Origin: Sphingomonas sp. S-NIH.Pt15_0812
GTDB taxonomy: Bacteria > Pseudomonadota > Alphaproteobacteria > Sphingomonadales > Sphingomonadaceae
Reading direction: 5' to 3'
Assembly: GCF_003951315.1 (NCBI RefSeq)
Contig: NZ_QLJH01000045.1
Span: 1-17,294 of the forward strand
Length of the DNA stretch: 17,294 bases
A program made the position numbers and the translations under genes. Numbering within the stretch: the stretch's first letter is position 1; the number at the start of each line of letters is the position of its first letter. Shown here piece after piece: positions 15,198-17,294 of the stretch. The notes beneath the pieces are model-generated. The model did no database searches and was not told the DNA's origin. It was given only the letters and a program-made list of their open reading frames with translations.

Positions 15198-15680
15198 ATG
15201 CGCCCACCCTGGCCGACCAATGAAATAGCGCGACAACAGGCTCTTGACGCCTCAGGCCTCACGCAACGTCCGCCGTCCAGCGAGTTCCAGCGGATCGCAG
15301 AGCAAGCAGCGCTTCTTGCCGCTACGCCGATCGCAGCCGTTTCGTTCGTGGATCGCAACCGTCAATGGCTGGCGGCCCGGGTGGGCATCAGGGACAGCGA
15401 AGGACCAAGATCAGAATCCTTCTGCGCCTTTGCGATCATGCGCCCGGGTGAGCCGCTGATCGTGACCGATGCGACGCAAGACCCACGATTTGTTGATAAT
15501 CCAGCGGTGCTTGGTGCGCCTTATGTCCGCTTCTATGCCGGCATTCCCCTGGTGGACGCGGCAGGCTTCGCACTTGGCGCCTTATGCGTCGCGGACACCT
15601 CGCCGCGCTTGCAGACCTTTGACGTGTACGACCTCAGCCACCTGGCAAGGCAGGCAGAACGCCTCATGTCGCAACGATAG
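15198..15680 (+). CDS. Stand-alone GAF-domain protein
   Basis: A 160-residue soluble protein that is almost wholly one GAF domain. Typical segments are FQRIAEQAALLAATPIAAVS, FVDRNRQWLAARVGI, SFCAFAIMRPGEPLIVTDAT, QDPRFVDNPAV, RFYAGIPLVDAAGFALGALCVAD. In alphaproteobacteria this GAF type usually precedes a histidine kinase or cyclase domain; here it stands alone and ends in TAG at 15678-15680. The Cys of SFCAFA is a position seen in many of these GAF proteins. No strong ribosome binding site precedes the ATG. It may bind a small ligand or partner with a separate kinase; no partner is visible nearby. Confidence 0.85.
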   Translation: MRPPWPTNEIARQQALDASGLTQRPPSSEFQRIAEQAALLAATPIAAVSFVDRNRQWLAARVGIRDSEGPRSESFCAFAIMRPGEPLIVTDATQDPRFVDNPAVLGAPYVRFYAGIPLVDAAGFALGALCVADTSPRLQTFDVYDLSHLARQAERLMSQR

Positions 15681-15698
15681 GATGGCGACGGGAGCGAC

Positions 15699-15881
15699 CT
15701 ACCATGCGCGGGGTATGCCGCCCACCCGCTTCGCTGCGGCCGCCTCGACGTCATTCAAATCCGCCTGGGTCATCACGCCAGCGGCAAGCATCTTACGCAT
15801 CAACTCGTCAACCAGCGCCGACAGGAAGTGAACCTCCGCTCGTTCCGACCCGGCATCTTCCCCATCAGCATTCACAATCAT
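15699..15881 (-). CDS. Small hypothetical protein (60 aa)
   Basis: A 60-residue frame convergent with the GAF gene. The ATG at 15881 is chosen because GAGGAA lies eight bases upstream (15890-15895 on the plus strand); the frame is open a further 11 codons. The sequence MIVNADGEDAGSERAEVHFL, then ALVDELMRKMLAAGVMTQAD and LNDVEAAAAKRVGG, is predicted to be largely helical and looks coding. I do not recognise a family. An exact TTGACA lies at 15960-15965 on the same strand, which may be part of its promoter. Confidence 0.6.
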   Translation of the reverse strand: MIVNADGEDAGSERAEVHFLSALVDELMRKMLAAGVMTQADLNDVEAAAAKRVGGIPRAW

Positions 15882-15959
15882 CGCGGCATTTCCTCGCAGT
15901 TTTACTAGGCCCAAGGTAGATCATCCCAATTTTTCGAGATCACGTTAGATTTACATGAT

Positions 15960-15965
15960 TGTCAA
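15960..15965 (-). promoter_or_regulatory. Possible -35 element (TTGACA)
   Basis: The minus strand carries an exact TTGACA about 80 bases upstream of the 60-aa gene in a 102-bp gap. The expected -10 position 17 bases downstream reads TGATCT, a poor match, so the promoter assignment is weak. Confidence 0.3.
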
Positions 15966-15983
15966 ATCACTCATATAACGAGC

Positions 15984-16406
15984 TTAATGCTCGACGAAAT
16001 CTCCCTCCGGCAGGTTAGTAACAGCCGCACCACTAAATTGCGCCTGGCTATCCCGGCAGCTTCGGCGTGAAACAATAGCACCGTTCCGTAGAACATCGAC
16101 CCCGGCTGTAAAGCTTGGTGCATTACGCCCCGCGAAGCCGGTTCGGATCGTGCGCTCGTACACCACGTAAGTCCAGGCTCCGTTTTGGAGGACTGCCTGC
16201 AACTCTCCCCCACCTGAATAGCCGGTTCGTGCGAGGTGGCCTCTGGTCATATGAAGCTTCACGCGGCCATGAGCGGACGCTCGATACATCAGATTCGGCC
16301 CCGAGCGCCTGACAGAGATCAGGTCACCGCCGATGCGACAACGAAAGGCTATCTGGTCGGATGCGAGGGCGTGGGACGCCAGGAAAGCGACAACGAGTAT
16401 GGGCAT
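15984..16406 (-). CDS. Secreted hypothetical protein
   Basis: A 140-residue protein starting at ATG 16406 (an in-frame TTG two codons upstream is less likely). Residues 1-15 form a short signal peptide ending HALA, with cleavage probable before SDQ. The mature part is rich in beta-type residues with two cysteines, Cys23 (AFRCRIG) and Cys117 (SRRSCRDS), placed to form one disulfide that ties the N-terminal strand to the C-terminal strand. I do not recognise a family. No operon partner is obvious, although the 60-aa gene follows in the same direction after 102 bases. It is probably periplasmic. Confidence 0.6.
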   Translation of the reverse strand: MPILVVAFLASHALASDQIAFRCRIGGDLISVRRSGPNLMYRASAHGRVKLHMTRGHLARTGYSGGGELQAVLQNGAWTYVVYERTIRTGFAGRNAPSFTAGVDVLRNGAIVSRRSCRDSQAQFSGAAVTNLPEGDFVEH

Positions 16407-16492
16407 GGTCAATTAGCTTTGCCTATTACGCTGGATGCCCAGACCGTTATGATTTTTCTTGGTCTGACACACCCGACTTAACGGGCGCAGCT

Positions 16493-16690
16493 CTACAAGC
16501 CAGCCCGATCAATCATCAAGGCGATCTCACCCGACAGGCCTACCGCGTCTTTAGGTACAAAGCGATTGAGCACCGTTTGCACACGCTTGCGAGCTACTTG
16601 ATAGGCCGTGTGACGGATCGTACGCGTCGCGTTGGTCCGCCATGATCGGCTCTCGCCAAGCAGCGCCTCCCACTGGCTTTTTCTGCCTCT
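16493..16690 (-). pseudogene. C-terminal remnant of an unidentified gene
   Basis: The minus strand has an uninterrupted frame ending in TAG at 16493-16495 that reads QWEALLGESRSWRTNATRTI, then RHTAYQVARKRVQTVLNRFV and PKDAVGLSGEIALMIDRAGL. It looks like the natural end of a helical, basic protein, but there is no start codon: the frame loses sense near 16690, where the IS630-type element begins at a TA dinucleotide. I infer that the insertion removed the 5' part. The family is not recognised. Confidence 0.45.
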
Positions 16691-16929
16691 AGACCGGTTT
16701 CCGGTCCTTCTGAATCATTGAGGATTCCCACAGGCGCGGTTTTCTGATTCAGGCTTCTTGTCGGATTGGAGGCCGGCACGGATGCCGCGAGTGCTGTCAC
16801 AGGACCTTCGGGAGCGGGTGGTCGCCGCGACTGATGGCGGGATGTCGTGCCGAGCTGCGGCAGCACGGTTCGGGGTGAGTGCGGCAAGCGCGATCCGCTG
16901 GCGGCAGTTGGTCGTTCGGCACGGTAGGC
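16691..16929 (+). mobile_element. IS630-family element, interrupted
   Basis: From ATG 16782 the frame reads MPRVLSQDLRERVVAATDGG, then MSCRAAAARFGVSAASAIRW and RQLVVRHG, the helix-turn-helix N-terminus of IS630-family (Tc1/mariner-related) transposases. The match stops at about 16929, exactly where an IS3-type terminal repeat starts, so the rest of the transposase has been displaced beyond the window or lost. The left boundary near 16690/16691 is tentative: a TA (the family target) is followed by short inverted repeats (ACCGGtttCCGGT and GAATC...GATTC). Confidence 0.72.
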
Positions 16930-17294
16930 TGAGCTGCCCCCCTCTGAGTGGTCCATCGACTATGACAGTCTGGACCAAGGAAGGGACGACGAATGCCTGC
17001 CAAGAAGCACAAGCCCGAGGAAATCATCGGGAAGCTGCGCGAGGTTGAGATCATGCTGGGTCAGGGCGGCACGACCGCCGAGGCCTGCCGGCGGATCGCC
17101 GTCAGCGAGCAGACTTACTATCGGTGGCGCAAGGAATATGGCGGCCTGAAGACGGATCAGGCGCGTTGGATGAAGGATCTGGAGAAGGAGAACGCCCGGC
17201 TGCGTCGTGCGATCTCGGATCTGACGCTCGACAAGCTGATCCTGCAGGAGGCAGCAAAGGGAAACTTCTGAGCCCCGCACGGCGCCGACGCTGC
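16930..17294 (+). mobile_element. IS3-family (IS407-like) element, runs off the window
   Basis: The element begins with TGAGCTGCCCCCC (16930-16942), a typical IS3-group terminal repeat. It holds OrfA (16993-17271) and the first codons of OrfB. The heptamer AAAGGGA (17256-17262), in the phase A-AAG-GGA, fits the X-XXY-YYZ slippery pattern, and a -1 slip continues as KLLSPARRRRC, the expected start of OrfB. The element interrupts the IS630-type transposase gene. The right end lies outside the window, so intactness is unknown. Confidence 0.85.
16993..17271 (+). CDS. IS3-family transposase OrfA
   Basis: A 92-residue DNA-binding subunit. The N-terminal helix-turn-helix runs from KKHKPEEIIGKLREVEIMLG through AEACRRIAVSEQTYYRWRKE, followed by a leucine-zipper-like coiled coil MKDLEKENARLRRAISDLTL that mediates multimerisation, and the usual end LILQEAAKGNF. 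Length matches family OrfA proteins. AAGGAAGG lies shortly before the ATG. Full transposase OrfAB would be made by -1 frameshifting at 17256-17262. Confidence 0.9.
   Translation: MPAKKHKPEEIIGKLREVEIMLGQGGTTAEACRRIAVSEQTYYRWRKEYGGLKTDQARWMKDLEKENARLRRAISDLTLDKLILQEAAKGNF

Noticed and set aside
1..17294. CRISPR array, rRNA operon, toxin-antitoxin or defence system
   Set aside because: No regularly spaced repeats, no rRNA-like sequence and no protein with a convincing defence or toxin domain were seen.

Overview
The window looks like chromosomal DNA of a GC-rich alphaproteobacterium, most likely a sphingomonad (Sphingomonas or a close relative). This rests on protein style, Proteobacterial families (TctD/TctE two-component pair, OprB- and OprP-type porins, GAF protein) and an exact CtrA-type box (TTAA-N7-TTAAC) at 14932-14947. 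The genus is inference; no rRNA or marker gene is present.

Layout. (1) 333-6032: an inducible uptake/catabolic locus. A LacI-family repressor (minus) faces an operon (plus) of a DHDPS-family aldolase/dehydratase, an MFS transporter, an OprB-type porin and a C-terminally shortened MarR regulator. Between the repressor and the operon lie a sigma70-like promoter and a perfect 14-bp CpG-centred palindrome placed as a LacI-family operator. Strong hairpins without T-tracts sit in the two intercistronic gaps. (2) 6033-7285: decayed, lower-GC DNA: the end of an IS3-family OrfB, the N-terminal part of an IS256-family transposase and a frameshifted internal piece of an aldehyde dehydrogenase, joined end to end. 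(3) 7286-14753: a second regulated transport locus. A TctE/TctD-type sensor kinase and response regulator (minus) diverge from a periplasmic solute-binding protein, an OprP-type porin, a CitMHS metal-citrate symporter, a TerC/YjbE-type metal-transport protein and an alpha/beta hydrolase (plus). No ABC permease or ATPase accompanies the binding protein. (4) 14754-16406: small and hypothetical genes: a 54-aa protein behind the CtrA-type box, a stand-alone GAF protein, a 60-aa protein and a small secreted protein. (5) 16493-17294: an orphan coding remnant cut off by an IS630-family element, itself interrupted by an IS3-family element that runs off the window and carries a canonical -1 slippage heptamer.

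How the genes may work together. In locus 1, porin, permease and aldolase-fold enzyme form an outer-membrane to cytoplasm route for one unidentified small organic substrate, probably derepressed when a ligand releases the LacI-type protein. In locus 3, the binding protein probably presents a carboxylate-like ligand to the TctE-type kinase; the porin and CitMHS carrier would bring in the metal-citrate complex, and the TerC-type protein could expel the co-imported metal. These assignments are inferred from family and gene order. I found no CRISPR array, RNA gene or clearly novel defence system.
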